Of a stretch of DNA of 26,408 nt, positions 14,750 through 22,314 are shown one piece after another. The notes under the pieces were generated by a model. That model was given only the letters and a program-made list of their open reading frames with translations, did not search any database and was not told the origin of the DNA. Every line of letters starts with the position of its first letter. Within the stretch, counting starts at the first letter, position 1. Source of the DNA: Thermodesulfobacteriota bacterium. Its GTDB lineage: Bacteria; Desulfobacterota; DSM-4660; Desulfatiglandales; Desulfatiglandaceae. The stretch covers positions 1 through 26,408 of the forward strand of contig JANQDY010000176.1 in NCBI GenBank assembly GCA_028278625.1, read 5' to 3'. Made by a program: the position numbers and the translations under genes.

Positions 14750-16726
14750 ATGTTGCGGTTGGTTACTACAATCTTTTTTATCCATTTTTCTCTCTTTTGC
14801 ATATTTGAAAAGGAGATCAATGCTGGGTGGGAGAGGCAAAACCCTTTACCTTATGGCAATACACTTCGTGGCGTATGGGGTAGTTCAGGCAAGGATGTCT
14901 TTGCGGTAGGGGATGACGGGGCAATTGCACACTATGATGGTACTAAATGGAGATCGATGAATAACCCTTTAAGTTCAAGTAGTTACGATCTTAACAGTGT
15001 GTGGGGTAGTTCTGGAAATGATGTTTTCGCGGTAGGGGATTTTAAACTAGTCCATTATGATGGGAGTTCATGGGAAGAAATGAGTTTTACTCCTTCTTAC
15101 ATTTTGTACAGCGTATGGGGAAGCTCAGGAAATGATGTCTTTGCTGCAGGCTATGATGGGAAGATCATCCATTACAACGGTGCTTCATGGAGGGACATGA
15201 ATAGCGGAACCACTAATTGGCTATATTCTGTATGGGGCATTTCAGGAAATAGTGTCTTCGCGGTAGGAGAAAATGGCACAGTTCTTCACTATGACGGGAG
15301 TAAATGGGATGAAATGCCTAATCCCCTCAATGGCACTAAATATGACCTTTATGGCGTATGGGGTAGTTCAGCTTCTAATGTATTTGCGGTCGGATCTGGT
15401 GGGAAAATCATACATTACAATGGGAGTTCATGGGTTGAAGTCAGCAGCGGCACAACCCGTTCCTTTAGAAGTATTTGGGGAAGTTCGGGTAGTGACGTTT
15501 TCGTTTCGGATCATATGGGTGAAATTCTACACTTTAATGGCACAACGTGGACGGAAATGAGCACGCCTTTTTACAATTCACTCAGTGATATATATGGTAT
15601 TTGGGGCAATTCAGGAAATAGCGTCTTTGCAGTTGGTAATTACGGTGGAATTGCCCGCTATGATGGCAATTTATGGGGTTTCATGAATGCTATTTCTTTG
15701 GAATCTCTATACGGCGTATGGGGTAGTTCAGGCTCTGATGTTTTTGTTGTTGGAAATGATGCAACAGTTTTAAACAATAATGGCACTTATTGGAACGAAA
15801 TGATCAATCCTTTAATTGGCACTTTATATGATCTATACAGCATCTGGGGAAGCTCAAAGAACAATATTATTGCAGCTTCGTGGAACGGGAAAATTATACA
15901 TTATGATGGAAACTCTTGGGGTGAAATGACCAGTGGAAGCACTAGTGATATTGAGGACATTTGGGGCAGCGCAGCTAATGACGTTTTTGCTGTAGGTGAA
16001 GCTGGTGCGATTCTTCATTTTGATGGTAGTTCATGGGGAGCAATGAGCAGCGGAACTTCAAATGATCTATATGGCATTTGGGGTAGTTCAGGAAATAATG
16101 TGTTTGCTGTTGGAGACAGTGGTAAGATTGTTCACTATGATGGAAGCTCATGGAACGGAATGACCAGTGGAGCATCAACAATTCTTCGTGCAGTATGGGG
16201 CAGCGCAGCTAGTGACATTTTTGCTGTAGGTGATGATGGGACAATAATGCATTACAATGGCAGTTCATGGAATGAAATGCCTAATCCCCTTAGCTCAACT
16301 TTTTACGACCTGAACGGCGTATGGGGAAGTTCAGACAGTGATGTTTTTGCTGTTGGCGATTTCGGGAAAATCTTGCACTATGATGGTTCCGCTTGGATAG
16401 AAGTGAGTAGTGGCGTATCAAATAATCTATATGGGATTTGGGGAAACTCACCAATAGATGTCTATGCAGTGGGTACAGGCGGTACGATTTTGCATTATTC
16501 TATACCAATAACACCTTGCCCTGAATGTGTTGGTGATCCTGTAAACCTTCAAAACGTTACATTCGAGTCTGGAACGAATTGTGAATGTGTGGCTAAGATT
16601 TCAATTAACATCGGAGCAAATGTGAAAATCAAAAAGGGCGCTACCGTAATTTTTAGGGCGCCGAGGATAAATGGCGCCGCTGGTTTTTATGCGGAAAACG
16701 GTTCTAATGTGAAAATGCAACAATAA
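14750..16726 (+). CDS. Secreted beta-propeller-like repeat protein with C-terminal stack domain
   Basis: I start at the ATG at 14750 (658 residues), which follows GGGGGAC and gives a clean signal peptide (MLRLVTTIFFIHFSLFCIF...); a GTG at 14711 would put 13 residues before it. The mature protein holds 14 repeats of about 39-42 residues with the pattern LYGVWGSSGNDVFAVGDxG, xIxHYDGSSWxEM (bases ~14864-16500). Such repeats fold as propeller blades, and 14 would suit two seven-bladed propellers. The tail, with CPECVGDP, VTFESGT and NVKIKKGATVIFRAP, resembles a C-terminal stacked-strand domain found on secreted proteins of Desulfobacterota and Bacteroidota. It probably acts outside the cell in binding or adhesion; no catalytic motif is seen. 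It looks like element cargo. Confidence 0.85.
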   Translation: MLRLVTTIFFIHFSLFCIFEKEINAGWERQNPLPYGNTLRGVWGSSGKDVFAVGDDGAIAHYDGTKWRSMNNPLSSSSYDLNSVWGSSGNDVFAVGDFKLVHYDGSSWEEMSFTPSYILYSVWGSSGNDVFAAGYDGKIIHYNGASWRDMNSGTTNWLYSVWGISGNSVFAVGENGTVLHYDGSKWDEMPNPLNGTKYDLYGVWGSSASNVFAVGSGGKIIHYNGSSWVEVSSGTTRSFRSIWGSSGSDVFVSDHMGEILHFNGTTWTEMSTPFYNSLSDIYGIWGNSGNSVFAVGNYGGIARYDGNLWGFMNAISLESLYGVWGSSGSDVFVVGNDATVLNNNGTYWNEMINPLIGTLYDLYSIWGSSKNNIIAASWNGKIIHYDGNSWGEMTSGSTSDIEDIWGSAANDVFAVGEAGAILHFDGSSWGAMSSGTSNDLYGIWGSSGNNVFAVGDSGKIVHYDGSSWNGMTSGASTILRAVWGSAASDIFAVGDDGTIMHYNGSSWNEMPNPLSSTFYDLNGVWGSSDSDVFAVGDFGKILHYDGSAWIEVSSGVSNNLYGIWGNSPIDVYAVGTGGTILHYSIPITPCPECVGDPVNLQNVTFESGTNCECVAKISINIGANVKIKKGATVIFRAPRINGAAGFYAENGSNVKMQQ

Positions 16727-17363
16727 CAAAAATTTCACAGCTTAATTTTGTCGATGGTCTCACCCATGATAAGATATTTGTTTTAGGTGTCAGAGAACCA
16801 TATGGGAATCGGGAAAGTGAGAAGGTCCCCTATTTCTGTTATGCCTGTTCTGGTTTCGATGTTTTTGGGGAAACACCTGATGGGACCGTGACCATTTCTT
16901 ACTGGTGGAATTGATAAGTCTTCGGGTTTCGTGGTCGACTTCCTGGGCTGTCGGGGATTTGAATACAGGACTTCCACCGTAGACAGGAAGTTAGCTACAG
17001 TAGCTTTTTTTAACATGCCATATGACCCCAGAAAACTAGGGAGAGCAAAACCTCAACTCGGTGATTCATGGGAGAATCCAGTGCTATCAATATGCTAACT
17101 ACATGGGTTGGCTTTATATCATAATGTTTTCATTTAGTTACATATAAAAGAGCGCTTTCATATCTGCGTGAAAAATGACCCTTTCCACTTTACCCTACTC
17201 TACTTTCTATACTTCCCTTTGCTCCCCTCTTCCTTTATCCCTTTGCTGCTAAAGCAGGGAAGCTAGGCTAGGCTTATTCCTTATCCCTGGCTCTTCTTTC
17301 CTTTATTTCAACCTAACTAATAAGGTTAGGGGGTTAATCCCTGAAAATTCAATGGTTTACATG
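16727..17363. other. 637-base non-coding region with hairpins, between convergent element genes
   Basis: It lies between the 3' ends of the propeller and polymerase-like genes. AGCTA-CAG-TAGCT plus a T run at 16993-17011 could be a weak plus-strand terminator. CCTAAC (17312-17317) pairs with GTTAGG (17325-17330) near the 3' end of the polymerase-like gene. A long pyrimidine-rich stretch runs from about 17171 to 17310. A minus-strand open frame at 16783-17016 has no ribosome site and no recognisable product. Confidence 0.45.
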
Positions 17364-18623
17364 TTAAAATTCTACGGTTATTCGAATTCGGAATCCTGTG
17401 TGTTCCCTGTAAATCCTCTTCATAGTTTCCTTTAGCTCGGGTCGATATTTCCGCTGTGTGATGAAAGAATCATGGATTGCGAGGATCGGGATATTCTGAT
17501 TCGTAAAGTGTTTAACGATGTCCAATGCTATTGAAGCATCTGAATTCATAATCTTAAGGCCAGTTTCTTTTCCTGTGCAGAAGTAATGTTCAATCGGTTT
17601 ATGAGCCTTTCGGAAAGCTGCTATGGAAGGACCAGCACTTGAAATTCCGATTTCTTTCAATCTCTCACGTTCCCGGTGATGATTATACAGCCAAAAGTTT
17701 CCAGCGCGCTCCGCTGCGATTCCGTCTTTTGCGTTTAGAAGAGCGAGAAGAATGATTTTCAAAAAGGGCCGTGCAATCGGGTTTTCATTTACAAAGGAAT
17801 AGGGATCGCCGAAGAACTGAATCCCTTCTTTCGCATAAAGTAGATGGGGGTGCATGCCACTAAAGTCCAATTCGGTTGTTGGTTCGCCATTGATTGTGAT
17901 TTCTTTCCGATCTTCCCTGGAGAATCCTTGGTAGTGCCTATACCCACTTGTGTGTAGTCGCCCGTATAAAGTGAACTTTCTAGTGAAGATTGCCACAAGA
18001 GTACCGTGTAATTTGTCTCTGCGGTATCGAATATCGGCCATTTCATTTATCTTGTTTGCCTTTTTCAGGATGCTTTTAATCTTGAGAGTTCGAGCGGTGT
18101 CCCGGTATTCTTTCAAATTGCCCTTTGCGTCCTTCAACTCCACGAGATTAACGGGTTCGTCAACCACAGAATTGGGAAGTTCACGGAAATAGGAAAGCAG
18201 TTTTTCAGTTGCCCATACTCGGCTCATTTTTGCATCATTTTCCATTTTGTATCCCTTCTTGATTTCAATAAAGTCATGGTTGGTAAGAGTCTTGATAAGA
18301 TCAATGGTATTCGGTCCCGCTCTCTGATATTGGTTTCTTTTCCAATCATTGATATTCAAAGAGACCATCACGGGCCTGCGCGCCCTGTGTTCAAGCAGAT
18401 TGGCTAGAATTACTTCAAAACTGACCCTTGTTTCCCGCCGATTCCGTATTCCACAGGCTTGAAGGATTTGAAGCATGTCGCCATGCTGTTCTCTTGAAAG
18501 TTGAAGTGAGTGTTGGAAAAGGATCGCTTTTTGGAGCCAAGCGCCGGACTTCCTACGTTCCAAAAGTTGCTCTTTCGCGTTTGCTGCGGCATTTTGCAAA
18601 AATTTCTTAGTTCTCGATTTCAT
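17364..18623 (-). CDS. Stand-alone polymerase-like replication protein (family-A-like palm motifs)
   Basis: A 419-residue protein. Residues 251-263 (ELDFSGMHPHLLY) resemble polymerase motif A with D253. Residues 285-300 (RPFLKIILLALLNAKD) fit the R...K...N helix of motif B. Residues 381-387 (LAIHDSF) fit motif C with H384-D385, as in family A polymerases (VHDE). The region before motif A (YGRLHTSGYRHYQGFS...R..ITING) matches what I recall of hypothetical proteins from plasmids, prophages and integrated elements. There is no exonuclease domain, and the N-terminal ~200 residues contain wHTH-like helices. It is probably the element's replication polymerase or initiator. AGGACAG precedes the ATG. 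It lies downstream of the Cys-rich gene and a structured spacer on the same strand. The family assignment rests on motifs only. Confidence 0.6.
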   Translation of the reverse strand: MKSRTKKFLQNAAANAKEQLLERRKSGAWLQKAILFQHSLQLSREQHGDMLQILQACGIRNRRETRVSFEVILANLLEHRARRPVMVSLNINDWKRNQYQRAGPNTIDLIKTLTNHDFIEIKKGYKMENDAKMSRVWATEKLLSYFRELPNSVVDEPVNLVELKDAKGNLKEYRDTARTLKIKSILKKANKINEMADIRYRRDKLHGTLVAIFTRKFTLYGRLHTSGYRHYQGFSREDRKEITINGEPTTELDFSGMHPHLLYAKEGIQFFGDPYSFVNENPIARPFLKIILLALLNAKDGIAAERAGNFWLYNHHRERERLKEIGISSAGPSIAAFRKAHKPIEHYFCTGKETGLKIMNSDASIALDIVKHFTNQNIPILAIHDSFITQRKYRPELKETMKRIYREHTGFRIRITVEF

Positions 18624-18658
18624 TTCTGTCCTATCCTGTCCTTGTTGCTTGGAAGGTA

Positions 18659-18721
18659 TTGCCGGGGAAATGGAGGACAGACCACTTTCAGCGGGGCGCG
18701 AATCCCGCCTATCCCCGGCAA
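18659..18721 (-). other. Nested inverted repeat in the spacer before the polymerase-like gene (candidate RNA structure or origin)
   Basis: TTGCCGGGGA (18659-18668) pairs perfectly with TCCCCGGCAA (18712-18721), enclosing a GCGGG/CCCGC hairpin (18691-18695 with 18704-18708). The whole 63 bases are much more GC-rich than their surroundings and contain no gene. A structured leader, a replication origin or a processing site are possible. It superficially resembles a tRNA but does not fold as one. Confidence 0.5.
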
Positions 18722-18740
18722 AAAATCACCTCTTACTCTA

Positions 18741-19118
18741 TTATACAGCTATTGAATCCAGACTTTGGCTTTCCATTGAAACTGGCTCAAAAAAACCTTG
18801 CTCAGCTACGGTTCCGTTAGCTGTTTTTTTGCCGATTCCGGCTCTGTTTGGATTACGACCGAATCGAAATTTGAAAAGACTGCAATTGGTGCTCGGGCAT
18901 TCGGAAACCAGCTTCGGGCTTCCCTGCATACATTCGACACAAAACCGGCGAATCAGCTTAACGCTGGGTCGTCCTTTACCATTCCTGAATGGATAGAAAT
19001 AACATTCACCCTTTCCATTGCCTTGACCTATCATTTTATCACCACCACAATGCTCGGTTTGATAAACGCTGTCCACACACGAAACACAGAACTTTCTAAC
19101 CGATTCTTTTGGAGTCAT
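18741..19118 (-). CDS. Cys-rich protein with two four-cysteine modules, phage/element type
   Basis: A 125-residue protein with eight cysteines in two modules: C11, C14, C24, C39 and C60, C63, C74, C79. Each module starts with a related motif (RKFCVSC and RRFCVEC) and ends in an aromatic-basic stretch (FYPFRNGKGRP and FKFRFGRNPNR), so it looks like a tandem duplication that binds two zinc ions. Similar small proteins occur near replication genes of prophages and integrated elements in Desulfovibrio-like genomes, as I recall them. AGGAG lies 11 bases before the ATG. Upstream of the polymerase-like gene, probably co-transcribed with it; DNA binding in replication or regulation is inference. Confidence 0.7.
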   Translation of the reverse strand: MTPKESVRKFCVSCVDSVYQTEHCGGDKMIGQGNGKGECYFYPFRNGKGRPSVKLIRRFCVECMQGSPKLVSECPSTNCSLFKFRFGRNPNRAGIGKKTANGTVAEQGFFEPVSMESQSLDSIAV

Positions 19119-19441
19119 TTTGTTTGTTTCTCCTATTTATCTTTTAAGTGTGGGCCATGAAGAGTTTTTTCGGCGAAAAGGAAGGAAAAGAGAACAACCA
19201 AACGCTCCCTATCAGGGGAATTTGGAAGAAGGTATCGCCGATCATCCCTCCCGGCCCTTCGGCACCTGCCTGTATCACGACCTTGATAACTGAGATATGC
19301 CGTAATGCAAACTGTTCAACACGCGCCCAATCGGGTTGTTTTTGGTTAGAATTTTTGGTATTTAGGCGATGCGTTTTCGAAACATCATCTTTTAGATCAA
19401 ACTTTCAATCGCTAACAGAGTACGTTGACCTATTTGTTTTA
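19119..19441. other. Right end of the element, no convincing gene
   Basis: It probably holds the promoter of the Cys-rich/polymerase operon (minus strand) and the right arm of attP. Both strands are open over much of it: a plus frame runs into the yjbQ 3' part, and a minus frame of about 95 codons lacks a start. Neither looks like a real gene. Confidence 0.45.
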
Positions 19442-19452
19442 GTAAACGCCAT
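19433..19452 (+). other. attR: attR: right junction of the element (core GT at 19442-19443)
   Basis: Left of the core is element sequence (TTTGTTTTA); right of it host yjbQ resumes (AAACGCCAT). Paired with attL at 10888-10907. Confidence 0.8.
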
Positions 19453-19738
19453 GCACATTACCGCCTCGGTCTTCATCAACGATGATGAATCGGGCCTTCA
19501 TCATGATTACGAGGTCTGGCTCGAGAAACTGGCCCCTCACGCACCGGTTTCCCAATACCGGCACAACGTGGGGGAGGACAATGCCGATGCGCACATGAAG
19601 CGGCAGGTGATGGGCCGGGAAGTGGTTGTGGCGGTGACTGCCGGAAGACTCGATTTCGGCACCTGGGAACAGATTTTCTACGGTGAATTCGACGGGCGGC
19701 GAAAAAAGCGCGTGCTGGTCAAAATCATCGGGGAATAA
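19442..19738 (+). pseudogene. yjbQ: 3' part of host yjbQ, separated from its start by the element
   Basis: Reads [14 protein letters not shown]... to [10 protein letters not shown], the C-terminal two thirds of YjbQ including all conserved histidines. It has no own start. An upstream GTG at 19148 or ATG at 19157 in the element is in frame but would add about 95 unrelated residues. It is about 88% identical in bases (my count, roughly 35 differences in 295) to the carried copy at 12468-12884. Before insertion it was followed after 18 bases by the RACo-like gene, so the element also separates that gene from the yjbQ promoter. Confidence 0.93.
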
Positions 19739-19756
19739 AAGCAAGAGGAAGGGGAG

Positions 19757-21346
19757 ATGCGAAAATCGCTGGAGGGCAACCCCTGGATCAAGCGTTTAAC
19801 GGTGGCTCTGGCAAAACCGAGTCTGGGCGATAACACGGCGGATGTGGATCGCCTCGTGAAAGGCTTGCGGCATCAACTTGACGGACCGGATGTGCGCGTC
19901 GATTTCTCGCTGGTAAAACGCCTTGCCAAGGATTTGAGGTCATTTGGATACCACGTGGCAGCGGCCCTTTATGGGGACGGGGAATGCTGGCGGTTGATCG
20001 ATGTTTTTGACGGCAAAAATAGAAAGACCCTCCATGGCCTTTCACTGGATCTGGGAAGCTCCACCCTGGTGCTGCGGCTGGTGGATCTGGAAGCCGGGGC
20101 GACACTGGATGAGATCTCTTTTAACAACCCTCAGATAGGCATCGGAACCGACATCTTAACCCGTATTCACTTTGCGGGACGGGAAGGGGGGCTTTTGCGG
20201 CTTCAGCGGCTCGTGGTGGAGGAAATCAACCGCAATATCGGCAGGCTTGCCAAGGAAAACGGTGTTTCAACCGCATCCATGGTGGGCATGACCATTGCCG
20301 GCAATACCACCATGACACACCTTTTTCTGGGCCTCGATCCCCATTGGATCTGCCGGGAACCGTACATTCCGGTGGTGAATCGACCGGATCTCATCAAGGC
20401 CAAGGAACTGGATCTCCATATCAATCCGGAGGCACCGGTACTGGTATTTCCCAACGTGGGCAGCTATTTCGGCGGTGATCTCATTGCCGGCATTCTGGCA
20501 TCGGGAATGACGGAGAGCGAGGATGTCTCCTTTCTGGTGGACGTGGGGACCAATGCCGAGGTGGTGATCGGGAACCGCGACTGGCTCATGGCCTGCGCCG
20601 GTGCAGCCGGCCCGGCCCTTGAAAGCGGAGTGGCCGATATGGGAATGATGGCCGCACCCGGAGTCATCGACAGCGTGGTGATTGATCCCCATGGCGGGGC
20701 CTTTTCCATCGGGACCATTGCGGGACGTGACGGCACCCCGGCCAAGGGAAGGGGCGGCCCTTTGGGTATCTGCGGTTCCGGGCTCATCGATCTGGTGAGT
20801 CAGCTTTTCCTCACCCGAATGATCGATCTTCGGGGCAAATTTGTCCCGGATCGCTGTGGAGAACGCCTGATACGGATGGATGGTATCAACCATCTGATTG
20901 TGGTGCCGGCAGAGGCTTCCGGAACCGGTGAACCGCTGACCCTCAGCCAGATCGATATTGACGGGCTGATCCGATCCAAGGCCGCCATGTACACCATCCT
21001 GACCACCATCAGTAGAACCGTGAACATCTCCTTTGATGAGATTGTGCGGTTTTTCGTGGCCGGGACATTCGGGAGTTACATCAAACCCCGTTCCGCCATC
21101 ACCATCGGAATGATCCCCGATCTGCCGCTGGAGACCTACGTTTCCCTCGGAAACACCTCCCTTGCGGGGGCCACCATGGCCCTTTTGGGACAGGATTCCC
21201 AAACATCACTTTTTCGCATTCGTGATCAGATCACTTATTTGGAACTGAACGTCAATCAGGAATTCATGAACCTCTTCAGCGCGGCCAAGTTTTTGCCGCA
21301 TACGGACCGGTCACTGTTCCCTTCGGTGAAACGGCTGGTCGAGTAA
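19757..21346 (+). CDS. RACo-like ASKHA ATPase without ferredoxin domain (DUF4445 family)
   Basis: A 529-residue protein related to the reductive activators of corrinoid methyltransferases (RACo/RamA-like). The ASKHA phosphate-1 loop is LSLDLGSSTLVLRLVD (95-110); a MTIAGNTTMTHLFLG block, the second phosphate loop LVDVGTNAEVVIG and the GICGSGLIDL segment follow. In RACo, ATP hydrolysis drives low-potential electron transfer from an N-terminal 2Fe-2S domain to a corrinoid cofactor. Here that domain is absent: the yjbQ stop codon lies in frame 21 bases upstream, so the frame cannot be longer. It would need a separate electron donor or have another role. GAGGAAGGGG supports the start. Originally yjbQ-RACo were one operon. 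Confidence 0.85.
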   Translation: MRKSLEGNPWIKRLTVALAKPSLGDNTADVDRLVKGLRHQLDGPDVRVDFSLVKRLAKDLRSFGYHVAAALYGDGECWRLIDVFDGKNRKTLHGLSLDLGSSTLVLRLVDLEAGATLDEISFNNPQIGIGTDILTRIHFAGREGGLLRLQRLVVEEINRNIGRLAKENGVSTASMVGMTIAGNTTMTHLFLGLDPHWICREPYIPVVNRPDLIKAKELDLHINPEAPVLVFPNVGSYFGGDLIAGILASGMTESEDVSFLVDVGTNAEVVIGNRDWLMACAGAAGPALESGVADMGMMAAPGVIDSVVIDPHGGAFSIGTIAGRDGTPAKGRGGPLGICGSGLIDLVSQLFLTRMIDLRGKFVPDRCGERLIRMDGINHLIVVPAEASGTGEPLTLSQIDIDGLIRSKAAMYTILTTISRTVNISFDEIVRFFVAGTFGSYIKPRSAITIGMIPDLPLETYVSLGNTSLAGATMALLGQDSQTSLFRIRDQITYLELNVNQEFMNLFSAAKFLPHTDRSLFPSVKRLVE

Positions 21347-21357
21347 GGACTGTCACC

Positions 21358-22314
21358 ATGAAACATACGCAAGAGAGAGTGGATATGATGGCAAGCAAGG
21401 ATTTCCTGGACAAGCTGGTCCTGTTGTGTCCCGATGGGATCATCGGTGTCAATCGGGAAGGTGTGGTGATTATTTTTAACGGGGCCGCGGAAAAGCTGAC
21501 GGGTCTCAGTTCGGAAGATGTGATCGGCAAAATGAGCATTCAGGACGTTTATGATGTTCCGGAGCTGGCCAGAGAAGTGAAAAAGATGATCTATGATGAT
21601 GGCCACGGCGGACCCGGAAGGGTGGATGGACTTGAAGTGACCGTGAAAGGAGAAGGTGGAAAGATGATCCCCATCCGCTTGTCCGCCGCATTGATATTTG
21701 AAAGGGATGGAAAAGAGACGCCCACGGAGATAGGGAGTGTGGGGTTCTTTCATGATCTGACCGCAAGAAAGGAATTGGAGGCGGAGCTTCGAAAACAATC
21801 CATTACCGACAGCCTGACGAACCTGTATAACCGTCGGCATTTTCATGTCTCTCTGGCGGAGGAGATGGAGCGTTCAATCCGTTATCAGAGACCCCTGAGC
21901 CTGGCCCTCTTTGACCTTGATCATTTCAAACCTTTCAACGATACCCACGGCCACCAGGAAGGGGATAACATATTGTGTTTCCTGGCGGAGTGTATCGGAT
22001 CCACATTTCGAACCACGGACAATGCCTTTCGTCTGGGGGGTGACGAGTTTGCGGTGCTCCTCGTGGAGACGGATCTCGCCGAAGCGGACGTGGTGATGAA
22101 TCGATTTACGGCGGGGTTCGCGGAAAAATGGCACAGCAAGATGGCATACCTTGGAAAAAGACTTCACCCGGTTACCATGAGTGTCGGCGTGGCCCAGTTC
22201 ATTGATGGCGAAAAGGCCGACAAATTTCAGATGAGAGCGGATCTGGCCATGTACGAAGCCAAGAAAGAGGGCGGAAATCGGACTGTTCTGGCAGGGGAAA
22301 AAATCGGCCTATGA
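21358..22314 (+). CDS. PAS-GGDEF diguanylate cyclase
   Basis: A 318-residue cytoplasmic protein. Residues ~12-138 form a PAS domain (DFLDKLVLLCPDGIIGVNREG... to GFFHDLTARKELEAEL), which should sense a ligand or redox state. Residues ~148-310 form a GGDEF domain that makes cyclic di-GMP from GTP: TDSLTNLYNRRHF, the metal-binding LFDLDHFKPFND, and an intact RLGGDEF (227-231). An RxxD inhibitory site (R218-D221) is five residues upstream, so product inhibition is expected. There are no membrane segments. It starts 11 bases after the RACo-like gene, and its stop overlaps the rarA start (ATGA), so all three are probably co-transcribed. The sensed signal is unknown. Confidence 0.93.
   Translation: MKHTQERVDMMASKDFLDKLVLLCPDGIIGVNREGVVIIFNGAAEKLTGLSSEDVIGKMSIQDVYDVPELAREVKKMIYDDGHGGPGRVDGLEVTVKGEGGKMIPIRLSAALIFERDGKETPTEIGSVGFFHDLTARKELEAELRKQSITDSLTNLYNRRHFHVSLAEEMERSIRYQRPLSLALFDLDHFKPFNDTHGHQEGDNILCFLAECIGSTFRTTDNAFRLGGDEFAVLLVETDLAEADVVMNRFTAGFAEKWHSKMAYLGKRLHPVTMSVGVAQFIDGEKADKFQMRADLAMYEAKKEGGNRTVLAGEKIGL

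Larger units (their letters stand above)
10897..19441. mobile_element. Integrative element of 8,545 bp inserted in yjbQ, with large serine recombinase
   Basis: The limits follow from the two halves of yjbQ, which rejoin in frame when this segment is removed. Contents from left: large serine recombinase, complete yjbQ copy, leader-like small frame, zinc-ribbon protein, small resolvase, secreted propeller protein, polymerase-like protein, Cys-rich protein. Base composition is clearly more AT-rich than the flanks. There are no capsid, terminase, conjugation or relaxase genes, so it is not a complete phage or a self-transmissible element as it stands. The polymerase suggests autonomous or hijacked replication, as in a satellite or plasmid-like element. 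Confidence 0.9.

Noticed and set aside
16993..17011. Intrinsic terminator AGCTA-CAG-TAGCT with T run
   Set aside because: The stem is only 5 bp and AT-rich, nearly 270 bases past the propeller stop; too weak to list as a separate feature.
16783..17016. 77-codon open frame on the minus strand
   Set aside because: No ribosome site, no recognisable product, and it overlaps hairpins between convergent genes.
18661..18719. tRNA-like sequence: complementary ends GCCGGGG/CCCCGGC and a T-arm-like GCGGG...CCCGC
   Set aside because: Only about 60 bases, no proper D or anticodon arm, and unpaired bases separate the T-like stem from the acceptor-like stem.
19130..19425. About 95-codon minus-strand open frame at the right end of the element
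   Set aside because: No ATG/GTG start near its 5' end with a ribosome site and no family resemblance.
10897..19441. Complete prophage or conjugative element
   Set aside because: No structural, packaging, lysis, relaxase or secretion genes are present between the two junctions.
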